Source: an uncultured Phascolarctobacterium sp. (GTDB lineage Bacteria > Bacillota > Negativicutes > Acidaminococcales > Acidaminococcaceae). From it: a stretch of 21,376 nt of DNA. Shown in pieces: positions 6,001 to 14,669 of this stretch. The position numbers and the translations under genes are program-made. The notes beneath the pieces were generated by a model that searched no databases, was not told where the DNA came from, and saw only the letters and a program-made list of their open reading frames with translations. Numbering within the stretch: position 1 is the first letter of the stretch; each line of letters begins with the position of its first letter. The stretch is from positions 1-21,376 of the forward strand of contig CAJLLL010000035.1 in the NCBI GenBank assembly GCA_905207485.1. Reading direction: 5' to 3'.

Positions 6001-9000
6001 GTAACTTGCAGAATTTGCAGCCCTACTTTCTCCTGCGCTGCCCCAGCCTGTGCTTGCGCTTCGTATTTTCGCGCCGTATTGCGTGCTACTCCGCGAGTAT
6101 ACAGCTTGCCGCTACGCACTTGCAGGTACAAACCATAAGGCGTATGTATGCCGATAGCATCGGCAATCTGTGCTACGAAGTTTTTAAAACGGTTCATCAA
6201 GTTTTCCAGCGGTCCTTTCGGTGCCTGCTGTTTCTCAGTAAACATGCGATAATCTTCGGCTTCCATTTCATACACACGATTTAAACGGTCTGCCGAACTC
6301 ATGCTTTCAAAGGCTTCCTTGCCAAGTTCTTTTTGCAGCTTATTAAGGTAACGGTCAGCCAACCACTTCTTTTCCTCGGTAGTCAAAAGCGCATTATGTA
6401 CGAAGTGAAACATCTCGTGGTGCAAGGTGCCATTATCAGCCGCTTCGGTAAGATGGATAACATCTACCATTCCGCCTGCTTCTTCCAAGTAGCCGCGGCT
6501 TTCATAGTAGCCTTTTATAACAAAGCCGCTGGTGCGTACATCTGCCGCGGTTTTAAGGCGTTTTTTCTCAACATCGCTCATGTTGCCAAGTACCTCTGCC
6601 TGTGCGGTGTTAAGGTCAATCCATACATTGCGTGGTATCGGAAGCTGCACGACATACACGCCGTCAGCGGCCTTCGTTACCTTTTGAGATTTAAAGGCAT
6701 CTTTAAGTTTTGCCACAAAGCGCCCTTCGTTCTGCGCCGTAAGCATCTCACGTCTTATTTTTTCATCGCGTTCCGTCTTGCGTGCTTCGTCTATTTCATC
6801 AATCTTAGCGCGCAAATAATCGTCATTAATTTCTCTTGCACGCATATCGCTTATAATGCTGCTTGCACTGCGGCCATCTTGCGCCTTTCCGCCACTATCG
6901 GCAACATCCTTTGTTACATCAAACTTAGCAGTGCGTAAGTCCATTGCTTCCATAAATCCGTCTGCAAAAGTCGCATCAAGTTCCCTTGCTTCTTTACCAA
7001 GCGCCATATTTTCAGCACTGCGGCTACGCGATGCAATACGTTCCATAAAAGCGCGTTTTTCCATCTTCGTGCCGGTAGCTAAGTAGCGGAACATAGCGTT
7101 GGTTGCCTGACCTACGCGGTAAATGCGCCCTTCCATTTGGATGGCATCAGTAGGTTTGGTGGGCATACCAAGATTAATCAACACACGCTGATGCTCGCCA
7201 GAGGTATCATGCAGGCTTATACCTTCTTTGCCAGCATCCACCGTCAACACAATCAGGTTGCCATCCGTGCTGTCATCACGTCCGTTGTTAACGTAATCAT
7301 CGCTGTTAAAAATACGCACAGCCTCTGCCTTTTTGGTTTTACTTACTGCGCCGTTAATCGTCAGCACATCAGCACCAAAGGCGCTTTTCATTACTTCCAA
7401 TGTAGGTTTAAGCTGTCCGAAATCCAAGTTAATCAGCTTCGGATTTTCTCTGGCAAAGCGTTTATATTCTTCCTGCATTTCAGGAGTCATGCTTTCCAAC
7501 TCTGCGCGTTCAATACGAAACGGATGGCGCAGCGGTGTGTCGATTTTGGTATCGTGGAACAGAACAACCTTTTTGCCCTGTCTAATGTATTCTTTAATCA
7601 TAGGCACGGCAGCCTCAGCTTTAACAGCCTCCAAAATACGCTTCTTGGTCTGATAATCAAAGCGTTTGGTCATATATTCCGTAAAGCCAGAAGTGGTGAA
7701 ACCGTTGCGGGCATCACTCAGCACATCAAAGCCACGGTCAATATCATCGCCAACACCAGCCGCAACCTGCACAAACTTGCGGTTGTAGTCTTTGTCTACA
7801 ACAAGGCGGCGGTTCGTCATCGCGCCGTTCGCAACAAGTTCATCGTGAAAAGTCACTTCATTAGTTGTATTGCTGCCCTTCGGCGCTTTCAGCTTGCCGC
7901 TTTCAGTAATATCGTAACCAAAGCGTTCGACCATATAACCACGGTAGTCGGTGTCATAATCGCTGTAATTAAACAGGATGCCTTCGGCAGCATAAATGTC
8001 GCCACTGTAACTAAACGGCGTTGCCGAAAGCATCAGCACTTTGCTGCTGTTTTCCTTGCGGTATTTTCCAAACAGCGGCTTTTCCTTTTCTTTCAGCTTT
8101 TCGATATGTTTTAAACCATCACGGTATCTGGCGTTTTCTTCTGCCGCCAGTGCCTGCAAGTCATCTGCCTTTTCTCCGCGGCTACGCTTTTCGATAACTT
8201 GATTATGTAACTGTCTGGCTTTTACGCCAATTTTTTCGACATTGCGCATAACTTCGCCGTGTTTAAGCATCATCCAGCCATCAAAGCCGCGTTCGTGACC
8301 AATAATCGCACGCAAAGCCAACACTGCATTACTGGGACTTTCTTCTGTTGATTCAGCACCTAATGCAAGGTTGTGGCTTTCGTCACAAACAATCAAGTCC
8401 CATTTGTTATCTACAATATGCCTGTTCTTTTGTAGGCTGGCGTAGGTAATAATGTTGATGTCATTTGGCGTATGCTTATTTGTGGTAATCTTTTCCATGC
8501 CGTCAATATCAAGGCGTGCGCCCTCTGTTATCCAGTTGTTTGCAATGTCGCTGGTCGGCACTACAATTAACACGTTGCGTTTGCCCTGCATTAAAAAGCG
8601 TTTTACCACACCAAGCCCGGTTAGGGTTTTGCCTGTGCCAGTACCGTTGGCAATCAGCATCCCTTTGCCGTTGTCTTTAAACATACGGCGCTCGGTTTTT
8701 ACAACATCGTCCTGCTGCTCCTTAAATAACAAAGGCAGGGTACGCCGCACATTCTCGGCGTTTCCTGCCTCTATTGGGATATTTATTCTTCGTAATGTAC
8801 TGGAATTGTCTTCGGGTCTATCCACGCCGCGTGAAGTTTGTTCTTCGCGTTGCGCATTTCCATTCCCATTCGCAACTCGTGCCTTAGAATCGGCAACCAT
8901 TCTTCTGCCGGAGCCAACGTTTCGTGTATCATCAGCTCTGCCGCTTCCTCCGGCGTCAATACCTCTGGTGCCACGTTGCGGATTTGCGGCATCTTGGATG

Positions 9001-12000
9001 CCGCCCTGCTGATTGCCCTGTGTTCCGCGAGTATCGGTCCCGCCTCGACGTACAGACGAGCTACTGTCTGTGCTGTCGGAGTGTTCCCCATTATATCTTC
9101 GTATTTCTTCAATATTTTCTGTTTTGCCTTGTTCCGTGCTTCTGCCGTCGGGAGTTCCAGAGCCTCTTTCCAAAGGCTCTCCAACCCTTCCGCTATTACC
9201 GCTTTCAGCATCGGTTCCGGCCACTCGAACATGCTCATTTACGTCCCCTCCTTCGTTTTCCTGATTTAATTGTACCATACCACGCTCATTTTGACGAGGG
9301 TAGCGCCTAATAGCGGCAAAAGCAGCATCAATATAGTCTTTTATGCTATTGTATAAATCGGGCATGCCAGTTTTCAACATCGACTTCATTTTGCTGCTGC
9401 TAATGTCACCGTTAAAAGCACGCCCAGCAATATTCAGCGCTTGCAGCATTTCCTTGCTCTTAACTGCAACTTCTCTTGGCAACTTGCGCAAGAACTCCCA
9501 AATGCTATCCAGCAAAGGTCTTACGCGCTCTGCATTTTGCCTAAAGGTACTAATCATAGCGTTACGGAAAGAACCTGCGGTATCAAAACCACGGCGAATA
9601 AGTGCATCGCCAACTTCAATTAAGCTGCCTAAAAGTTCAGCACTGAAATTATCCAGCTTGTTACCGCCGCGCAAACTCATTTGTAGCGCGCGAGCTTTTT
9701 CATCATTATAAACTACTATAACATCTTTTTCGTATACTCCGCTGTTCTTATCTAACTCTGCGAGTATCTCTGCGCGAACATTTGCCATTGCAGCTCTTTT
9801 TTGTTCAATCGAATTTGCGTTTGTAGCGCTTTTCTCGTTCAACGCTGCATACTCTGTTCTAATAGCTTCTCTCTCGCCGTATAAACGATTATAAAGTTCA
9901 TTGTCATCGTATTTGCGCAAATATTCCCGCAAATTAGCAGCTTCAAGTAAGCGTTGGCGCATTTTTGCTTTGGCTTGTGGGGTAGCCAAGTTTTTGCGTT
10001 CATATTCCTTGATGCTGTTTTCCAAGCCTGTAAGGATGCTTTCGTCTACACCCTGCCTGCGCATATTTTCTAAACCATCAACAGCTCTGTTATACGCACC
10101 GTACCGTTTCTCAATTTCGGCTATCTTATTTTCGATAACTTTTCTAACGGTCGCCGGCGAACCACCTGCTGCATGATGCTCAAACGCTTGGATGTGGTGT
10201 TGAATTTCATGAATCAAAGTTGTGCGAGAGTCTTTAGTATCCGGGTTCGCAATTTTGCCATCAACTAAATCTGCCGACAGGCGTATGCTGTGCATATCTA
10301 CGTTGCTTGCACCAAGCGCTTTTAAATTTTCATCACGGTATACATCAATATCTTGCAGCCACGGATAAGCCTTAAAAAGCTGGTCATTTGGATAAAGGTC
10401 GGCCAGCTTGGCATGATTATATTTAAACTTGCTGTAATCTACAAGGTCAAGCCTATCAGGAATATAAAATCGCCACTTGCCATCGCGCCCTCTAAACCAA
10501 CCTGTTTGTTCAAATACTTCCCGCAGCGGTCTGCCCTGTTTAAGCATTTTTTCAGCATTGCTACGAGCATCAATGTCAGCGTTTTCTGCCCATGTGCCTG
10601 CAATCTGATACTGCCCGCCGTTAGTTTCATCCAGTTTTGCATTAGCTTTTGCAATAAGTGCTTCTAAGTCTTGGTCGCTTACAGCCACACCTGCACTGCG
10701 CACAATCCTGTCTTCTGCCGGTCTGGCTTTTAAAGCCTCTGCCGCAAGCCTTTTAATCTCTCCAAAAGGCAGCTCATCAAGGTTCACGTTTGGCGGCAAA
10801 GTGCTTTGTGCATAATCTAACACACGCTTTGCCTGCTCGTCCGTAGCATCCTTGCCGATAGCTTTCTTAATTTCTTCCAGCATTTCCTGTTCAGAAAGGT
10901 TAAAGTCATTGCCGGTATCATAATTGCCACGAGTAGTTACTTTTACGCTTTCTCCGTATTTGCTCCAAAGGTAATTATACAAAAGGTCTTGTGGACTGTC
11001 ATATTTTACCTTGCCAAACAAGTTGTTTTCATAATATTCACTCTCGTTTATACCGCCTCTGCGTTGCAAATCTTTAAATACACCGTTGCGGATGCTCTTA
11101 GCCCAAGTCAACCCTTTATCCCCGCTGGGTTGTTTAAGCACATCAAGATATTCTCTTGCAGCTTTCGGGCCTTGTTCTGCTTCTATTTCGTTCAAAAAGT
11201 CCTGCACCGCGGACTTCGGAATTTCCGCAATGTATTTGGACTTAGCAGGAGCTTTTGTTTCGGTTTTTGGTTTAAGAATTTCTTTCTCAATTTTAACCTT
11301 AGCCGTTCCGGAAATAACCTGCGCCTCTATTTTGCTGATTTTCTCTGGCAGTTCTATGCCATCATAAACAACATTATACAGGCTATTGTCCCTGCCGTTT
11401 GCGCTAATACGCTCGCGCACAGTTACCTTCGGGTTCTTTGCGATAACATCAGCACAAAAGTCCTTGCGGTCGGGTTTGTTTTTAAAGTATTTCTTTATAG
11501 CAGCCTTCTGTTGCGGTTTTTCAAGACTCTCAATGAAAGAATCTACTGCCTCGGCAGACTGCTGCGACTCTTTGGCTTCTTCACTCAATTCTTCATTGCG
11601 GATAGCTGTTTCTATCTCGGCATCTTCCTGCATTCTGCGATTTCTCGTTCGACGCGGGCGGTTTGCTTCTGCCATTAACTTATTAAAATCATCCGCAAAA
11701 TTGCCGAGCAGCGCATCAGTACCGGCTTCCCAGCTATCTTTTTCTGCGGTTACTTCTTCAACTGTGTCGGTTTCTTGGTTGTTATTTTTGCCGCTTTCGC
11801 TTTCGGCAGAGCTTTCACTCTCTTTTCGTTGTACAGCGTTACTTTGCTCGGTTTTCTTGCGCTGCCCCTTCTTATTACTACTGCCACTTTGTTCCTCCTG
11901 TTTGCTGTTAGATTCATCCTTATTGATTGTTGCCTCAGCATCGTTAGGCACTTTACTTTTTTCTATCTGGCGCACACGCCGCATTTCTTCTTTCGCAGCA

Positions 12001-14657
12001 TTGTAAATTTCGTCATAATCCATCGGCGAAATAGTGCGGTCAGACTTAGCCTGATTAAGCAAGTTGGCAACATCTTTCAACGCAGTGCTTTTGCGTTTGC
12101 CAGCCTTTACATCAGCAACTATTTTATTGACAGATTCTCTTACGCGCTCAACCGATTCGACCTTACCAGTAATATCCTTTTGCGTTTTTGGCGGTTTCGG
12201 AACATCATTCTGCTGCGGATTATCAATTAAAGCAAAGCCCTCGTTTTTAAGGTCTGCCATTTGTTTGGGGTTAATTTTACCATCGCGCAAAGCCTTATTT
12301 AAAATATCAGATACAACTGAGCGCTTGCCAGATTTACTTAATTTAGAGTTAAACTTGCCAATAGCATCGTTAAGTTCTCCGCGTACCTGTTCAAAAGTGT
12401 TCTGAGGGACAGAAGGCATCTGCGTTCCTTCGCCGAGATGCTCGGTTTGAGACTGCTGCGGCTGCTGTGCAGGCTGCGTATTGTTTGCATCTGGAACAGG
12501 ATTAGGGTTAAACTGCTCTGTTTGCTGTCCGTTCTGTGCTTCACTGCCTTTTGCTGCTTCACGCTGTTGCTTAGCATAATCGCGCAATTCGCGTTTAATC
12601 GGTACATCAAAACGGCGGGCAACCTCTATTATTCGGTTTACATCGCCGGTAGTTGCCGCTTCATCCAAAACAGCAAGGCTTTCTGCATTAAGTTTTACAC
12701 CTTTAGCCTCGCCACGCTGCGCGATTGCTTTAAGGCGTTTCTGTGTATCTACAATTTGATTCTCAACCGTAGTTTGCGGTGTGTGTTCCACGTTATCAAC
12801 AGCAGGAGTTTCGATAGTTTCAGTTTGAGCAGGTTTATTGAACTCAGGATGACCGCCATTTTGTGCCACCTTCTGCGTAACACTACGCACATTATCAGCA
12901 GCATCACCAATGACATCGGCAGGCTCTTGCGTTTCTCGTACCTGCGGTTCTTCTGTACTCTCCGTCTGCTGTGCTTCCTGTTCTTTCTTGCCAAAGCCAC
13001 GTTTAATGGCAAGGGAAATAACATCTTCGCGGCTACCACCGTTCAAAGCCTCATCCACTGCATTATATTCTTCACCAGCTTCTAAGGTGTCCAGTTCGTT
13101 TTTAAGGTAATCGCGGACCGCATCATAATCGGTTGTGCTGCGGTCAGTGGTTTGCCCTGCTTCGCCCATGCGTGCCAATACACTGTCAGCATACTCGTTA
13201 ATGCTTGGTTCATCGCCATTCCCTTGCTTGCGGTTTTTAGCTTCATCGCTGTAATTGATGGCACCCTCGCCGCCATACCAAGCTATTGCAGCATCCCTTG
13301 CTCCGTACTTGTCATAATATTGACCAAGTTTAAAGCGTGCTACAATTTCCTGATTTTCCGGTGTCATCTCGGCATCAGCACCAATTCCGGCTTCTTCTGC
13401 CCACGCAGGCCAGTTTTCAGGCATAATCTGATACTTTCCTGCCGCGCCAGTGCGTCCATTTACAGCATTATAATCTCCGCCGCTTTCCTGCCCGCTTATT
13501 GCGGCAATGAAGGCTTCCTTGCCATCTACGCCCTCAGCCTGCGCTGGCATTTCTTGAACTGGCGTTTCTTCTTTCGCACTACTTTCTTCTATTGCTTCGT
13601 CAACGGACTTTTCGCCAAAGTTATCGGCTGTTGCAAGCTCGCCATTTCGGTTTAAAATGCTGCCTGCTGCACGCGCACCACCGCCAATAACCATACCGCC
13701 AACTGCGCCGGCACCGGCAGCGTTCCAAGCATCATCACTCCATCCTGCCGGATTAAACACATTGGCAATAGTTTGCTTACCGCGCGCAAATTCATCGGCA
13801 CTGGTCTGAGCGCCTTCTTCGTACATTTGCTGTGCAGCATTACCAAAAATACCTGCCAGTGTTTTAGTAAAGGCCTTTTTGCCGCCTGCTTCGGCAATTA
13901 GTCCACCTAAGCCCATAGATTCAAGCGAGTTGGTCATTGCCAAAAGCCCCATTTGCACACCAAAGTTCTTTCCTGCTGCGGCTTGGGCTTCGTCCGTACT
14001 TCCTCCTTCTTCCTTTACGGTTCGCGCCGTACTGCCCGCCTCAGAACCTGCCTCAAACGGCGTAGTAAGCATATTGCCTACCATTGCAACACCGGCTTTG
14101 CTGTTTAAAACTTTAGATAACCAAGGCAGACCCATTTGCGCGGCTTTAGCTGCGGCGGTAGATGCCAATGCACTTGCACCGCCAACGCCAGCAGCACTTA
14201 AAGCAGCACTTGCTGCCGCTGCCTCACCACCAAGTGCAGCCATAGAACCTACCTGACTGCCAACATCATAAGCTGCACCTTCCGGATTTGTCCAATAATC
14301 GCTGGCGAAAGGAAGCATCTCGGCAATAGTATATTCTTTCTTGCGAGCATTGCTCCGGGCAACATCATTCAGATAATCTCCTACATCTCCACCTACACCA
14401 ATAAAGGTTTCCGCAAGGTCAGCCTGCCCGCCAAGCACACCAGCCGCTCCGGCTTTACCGCCTGCAAACGCAGCACTTAAAAAACCACGTTCTTCTTGCG
14501 GCGCTTCTGCCAGCGGCTGTTCATCGTTAAACCTGTTTGCCAAGTCCATTAAACTTGCGTTGTTATCTATTTTCTCTGTGTCAGGAGGATTAAGCTCCTC
14601 CTGCTGCATTTTTTCATATTCTTGATTGGCTAAATTCCACAACGAGTTATTACTCAT
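3081..14657 (-). CDS. giant phage polyvalent/ejection protein: transglycosylase, two zincins, SF2 helicase (3858 aa)
   Basis: Domain order by residue: Ala/Gly-rich hydrophobic region, probably membrane-active (about 60-340); SLT-type lytic transglycosylase (about 381-500) with ISGQESGG, probable catalytic Glu391; long disordered region; zincin-like domain with HEIQHH (His1483, Glu1484, His1487), resembling domains of large polyvalent proteins; low-complexity linker (about 1793-1955); SF2/SNF2-like helicase with GTGTGKT (2005-2011), DESH (2092-2095), SATPF (2211-2215) and QMEGRIYRVGQ (2507-2517); second zincin with HEMFH (2747-2751) and possible third ligand Glu2799 or Glu2801; long C-terminal region. 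No NPPY/DPPY methyltransferase motif was seen, unlike DarB-type proteins. It probably enters the cell with phage DNA, opening peptidoglycan and then countering defences. SD GAGGTGAAG precedes the ATG. The linker DNA also encodes another gene. Confidence 0.9.
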   Translation of the reverse strand: MSNNSLWNLANQEYEKMQQEELNPPDTEKIDNNASLMDLANRFNDEQPLAEAPQEERGFLSAAFAGGKAGAAGVLGGQADLAETFIGVGGDVGDYLNDVARSNARKKEYTIAEMLPFASDYWTNPEGAAYDVGSQVGSMAALGGEAAAASAALSAAGVGGASALASTAAAKAAQMGLPWLSKVLNSKAGVAMVGNMLTTPFEAGSEAGSTARTVKEEGGSTDEAQAAAGKNFGVQMGLLAMTNSLESMGLGGLIAEAGGKKAFTKTLAGIFGNAAQQMYEEGAQTSADEFARGKQTIANVFNPAGWSDDAWNAAGAGAVGGMVIGGGARAAGSILNRNGELATADNFGEKSVDEAIEESSAKEETPVQEMPAQAEGVDGKEAFIAAISGQESGGDYNAVNGRTGAAGKYQIMPENWPAWAEEAGIGADAEMTPENQEIVARFKLGQYYDKYGARDAAIAWYGGEGAINYSDEAKNRKQGNGDEPSINEYADSVLARMGEAGQTTDRSTTDYDAVRDYLKNELDTLEAGEEYNAVDEALNGGSREDVISLAIKRGFGKKEQEAQQTESTEEPQVRETQEPADVIGDAADNVRSVTQKVAQNGGHPEFNKPAQTETIETPAVDNVEHTPQTTVENQIVDTQKRLKAIAQRGEAKGVKLNAESLAVLDEAATTGDVNRIIEVARRFDVPIKRELRDYAKQQREAAKGSEAQNGQQTEQFNPNPVPDANNTQPAQQPQQSQTEHLGEGTQMPSVPQNTFEQVRGELNDAIGKFNSKLSKSGKRSVVSDILNKALRDGKINPKQMADLKNEGFALIDNPQQNDVPKPPKTQKDITGKVESVERVRESVNKIVADVKAGKRKSTALKDVANLLNQAKSDRTISPMDYDEIYNAAKEEMRRVRQIEKSKVPNDAEATINKDESNSKQEEQSGSSNKKGQRKKTEQSNAVQRKESESSAESESGKNNNQETDTVEEVTAEKDSWEAGTDALLGNFADDFNKLMAEANRPRRTRNRRMQEDAEIETAIRNEELSEEAKESQQSAEAVDSFIESLEKPQQKAAIKKYFKNKPDRKDFCADVIAKNPKVTVRERISANGRDNSLYNVVYDGIELPEKISKIEAQVISGTAKVKIEKEILKPKTETKAPAKSKYIAEIPKSAVQDFLNEIEAEQGPKAAREYLDVLKQPSGDKGLTWAKSIRNGVFKDLQRRGGINESEYYENNLFGKVKYDSPQDLLYNYLWSKYGESVKVTTRGNYDTGNDFNLSEQEMLEEIKKAIGKDATDEQAKRVLDYAQSTLPPNVNLDELPFGEIKRLAAEALKARPAEDRIVRSAGVAVSDQDLEALIAKANAKLDETNGGQYQIAGTWAENADIDARSNAEKMLKQGRPLREVFEQTGWFRGRDGKWRFYIPDRLDLVDYSKFKYNHAKLADLYPNDQLFKAYPWLQDIDVYRDENLKALGASNVDMHSIRLSADLVDGKIANPDTKDSRTTLIHEIQHHIQAFEHHAAGGSPATVRKVIENKIAEIEKRYGAYNRAVDGLENMRRQGVDESILTGLENSIKEYERKNLATPQAKAKMRQRLLEAANLREYLRKYDDNELYNRLYGEREAIRTEYAALNEKSATNANSIEQKRAAMANVRAEILAELDKNSGVYEKDVIVVYNDEKARALQMSLRGGNKLDNFSAELLGSLIEVGDALIRRGFDTAGSFRNAMISTFRQNAERVRPLLDSIWEFLRKLPREVAVKSKEMLQALNIAGRAFNGDISSSKMKSMLKTGMPDLYNSIKDYIDAAFAAIRRYPRQNERGMVQLNQENEGGDVNEHVRVAGTDAESGNSGRVGEPLERGSGTPDGRSTEQGKTENIEEIRRYNGEHSDSTDSSSSVRRGGTDTRGTQGNQQGGIQDAANPQRGTRGIDAGGSGRADDTRNVGSGRRMVADSKARVANGNGNAQREEQTSRGVDRPEDNSSTLRRINIPIEAGNAENVRRTLPLLFKEQQDDVVKTERRMFKDNGKGMLIANGTGTGKTLTGLGVVKRFLMQGKRNVLIVVPTSDIANNWITEGARLDIDGMEKITTNKHTPNDINIITYASLQKNRHIVDNKWDLIVCDESHNLALGAESTEESPSNAVLALRAIIGHERGFDGWMMLKHGEVMRNVEKIGVKARQLHNQVIEKRSRGEKADDLQALAAEENARYRDGLKHIEKLKEKEKPLFGKYRKENSSKVLMLSATPFSYSGDIYAAEGILFNYSDYDTDYRGYMVERFGYDITESGKLKAPKGSNTTNEVTFHDELVANGAMTNRRLVVDKDYNRKFVQVAAGVGDDIDRGFDVLSDARNGFTTSGFTEYMTKRFDYQTKKRILEAVKAEAAVPMIKEYIRQGKKVVLFHDTKIDTPLRHPFRIERAELESMTPEMQEEYKRFARENPKLINLDFGQLKPTLEVMKSAFGADVLTINGAVSKTKKAEAVRIFNSDDYVNNGRDDSTDGNLIVLTVDAGKEGISLHDTSGEHQRVLINLGMPTKPTDAIQMEGRIYRVGQATNAMFRYLATGTKMEKRAFMERIASRSRSAENMALGKEARELDATFADGFMEAMDLRTAKFDVTKDVADSGGKAQDGRSASSIISDMRAREINDDYLRAKIDEIDEARKTERDEKIRREMLTAQNEGRFVAKLKDAFKSQKVTKAADGVYVVQLPIPRNVWIDLNTAQAEVLGNMSDVEKKRLKTAADVRTSGFVIKGYYESRGYLEEAGGMVDVIHLTEAADNGTLHHEMFHFVHNALLTTEEKKWLADRYLNKLQKELGKEAFESMSSADRLNRVYEMEAEDYRMFTEKQQAPKGPLENLMNRFKNFVAQIADAIGIHTPYGLYLQVRSGKLYTRGVARNTARKYEAQAQAGAAQEKVGLQILQVTERPDGTAQFSIAEDGSIEGKRTKDDIAATLAAANERAEKNAEDAGIIVKKKEKTPQEKKGEGPVYFKEWLSSPSRIAEKYPVFKSFYNIFKRAQDLQEKLRNRWNKNFNNALGHLKTQEELDEYLDLQVAGEMEQKEYTAKELLADGYSENVVKAYTQTRQLIRNIWKAVNDAHRGLKTYNDKVSSKDLRRLMNDKFVENLVVKDIVSGKFVPANKLKIVPGPEYEVRYEKGKVYKSTKPEAMSEAQLKELRNSPYAKVISAKSVDFYGGALRYYEVTVERVTPPIGKITGYLPHMFEQWMVMVETEEGMQPIGSGTTLKAAYKEAERFQSANPNLRIYVEPKVFDANTYMGDGDAASDAKFNGSDAVIVSDADYIRLTRAIVENSRMSVAEAQAALDGATRRSSRNRFFGSLRHRKGRTGYNTDVIGTLGRYITQSSRYCAMQPAKTAAIPLYERTFKKSYEEKTRSPMEDLIQDYIRYNNGTPTKWEKQLNDWLNSMTWWSENLQATYGDRAALALTNKVNAQVSKAKLGFLNVSSAIVNMSQLMNTIGLIGFEATGNGIAAMKRMNTRDKRVIIETGVTGNVSMDTVGGFTGNRTKGSDWRKKRATTPLGTFFRAYNDIADKSMVLFKKTDTITRMVTTLGAYYEGINRGMSHKQAIAFANEVNIKANFDYGAADAPGMFRKLSGTVIGDLALMFRKYPIKELEMMAELAPWSKRSTRAQKARFWGTYFMLAGLLGFPGADYLDDWLKEWLGYKPSVLAKAWLFKNFGDNPFTRSVVYGIAGGTVGVDVSRRVGLADVIPNEASIWANLSGPTGSTIAQLIQAAASGEGTAIIKAWSPALGHTLEAVQGYRINTRGQIAARYEGLDRALKLAGFRPVEEAITTDMQSAVYAERTRTKDAKAKVLRDMAEKRVNGEQLDRDDYELMREHKITGEQLQNAVRKMQMTNKERIKSSLTKSDKRFAKDTPLDE
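8783..9238 (-). CDS. overprinted gene inside the giant gene, unknown function (151 aa)
   Basis: This frame lies wholly within the giant gene, on the same strand, shifted by one base. Its ATG at 9238 has AAGGAGG 8 nt upstream, among the best ribosome sites in the window. The product is a well-formed soluble helical protein that begins MSMFEWPEPMLKAVIAEGL. It has amphipathic helices, an LPTAEARNKAKQKILKKYEDI helix around 29-49, a Pro-spaced acidic part (VLTPEEAAELMIHETLAPAEEW), and the ending AAWIDPKTIPVHYEE. There is no signal peptide, TM segment or catalytic motif I recognise. The giant frame here is low-complexity Gly/Arg/Ser/Asp/Asn, as expected if the nested frame carries the selection. 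I cannot assign a function. A small virion component or a chaperone/partner of the giant protein are options. Confidence 0.78.
   Translation of the reverse strand: MSMFEWPEPMLKAVIAEGLESLWKEALELPTAEARNKAKQKILKKYEDIMGNTPTAQTVARLYVEAGPILAEHRAISRAASKMPQIRNVAPEVLTPEEAAELMIHETLAPAEEWLPILRHELRMGMEMRNAKNKLHAAWIDPKTIPVHYEE
9247..9253 (-). promoter_or_regulatory. strong Shine-Dalgarno site for the nested gene
   Basis: On the minus strand AAGGAGG is followed by GGACGTAA and then the ATG at 9238. The match to the 16S anti-SD is seven bases and the spacing is 8 nt. It lies in the middle of the giant reading frame and implies internal initiation there. Confidence 0.8.
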
Positions 14658-14669
14658 GGCTTCACCTCA

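Noticed and set aside
7137..8114. 325-codon open frame antisense to the helicase region
   Set aside because: It lies opposite a strongly conserved helicase, has no supporting ribosome site I can see, and its His/Phe/Asn-rich composition is that of a codon-bias shadow.
8452..9310. Several plus-strand frames antisense to the nested gene
   Set aside because: They are complements of two overlapping coding frames and show no ribosome site or coherent fold.
11750..11887. Possible second nested gene in the giant gene: GTG start, AGGAGG 6 nt upstream, 45 basic residues
   Set aside because: The AGGAGG arises from Gln-Glu-Glu codons, the giant frame there is itself a Lys/Glu/Ser-rich repeat-like region, and the product is low-complexity Lys-rich, as expected of a shadow frame.
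11386..12006. 206-codon plus-strand Ser/Leu-rich frame
   Set aside because: Antisense of the disordered Glu/Lys/Ser region of the giant protein, with low-complexity composition and no start signals.
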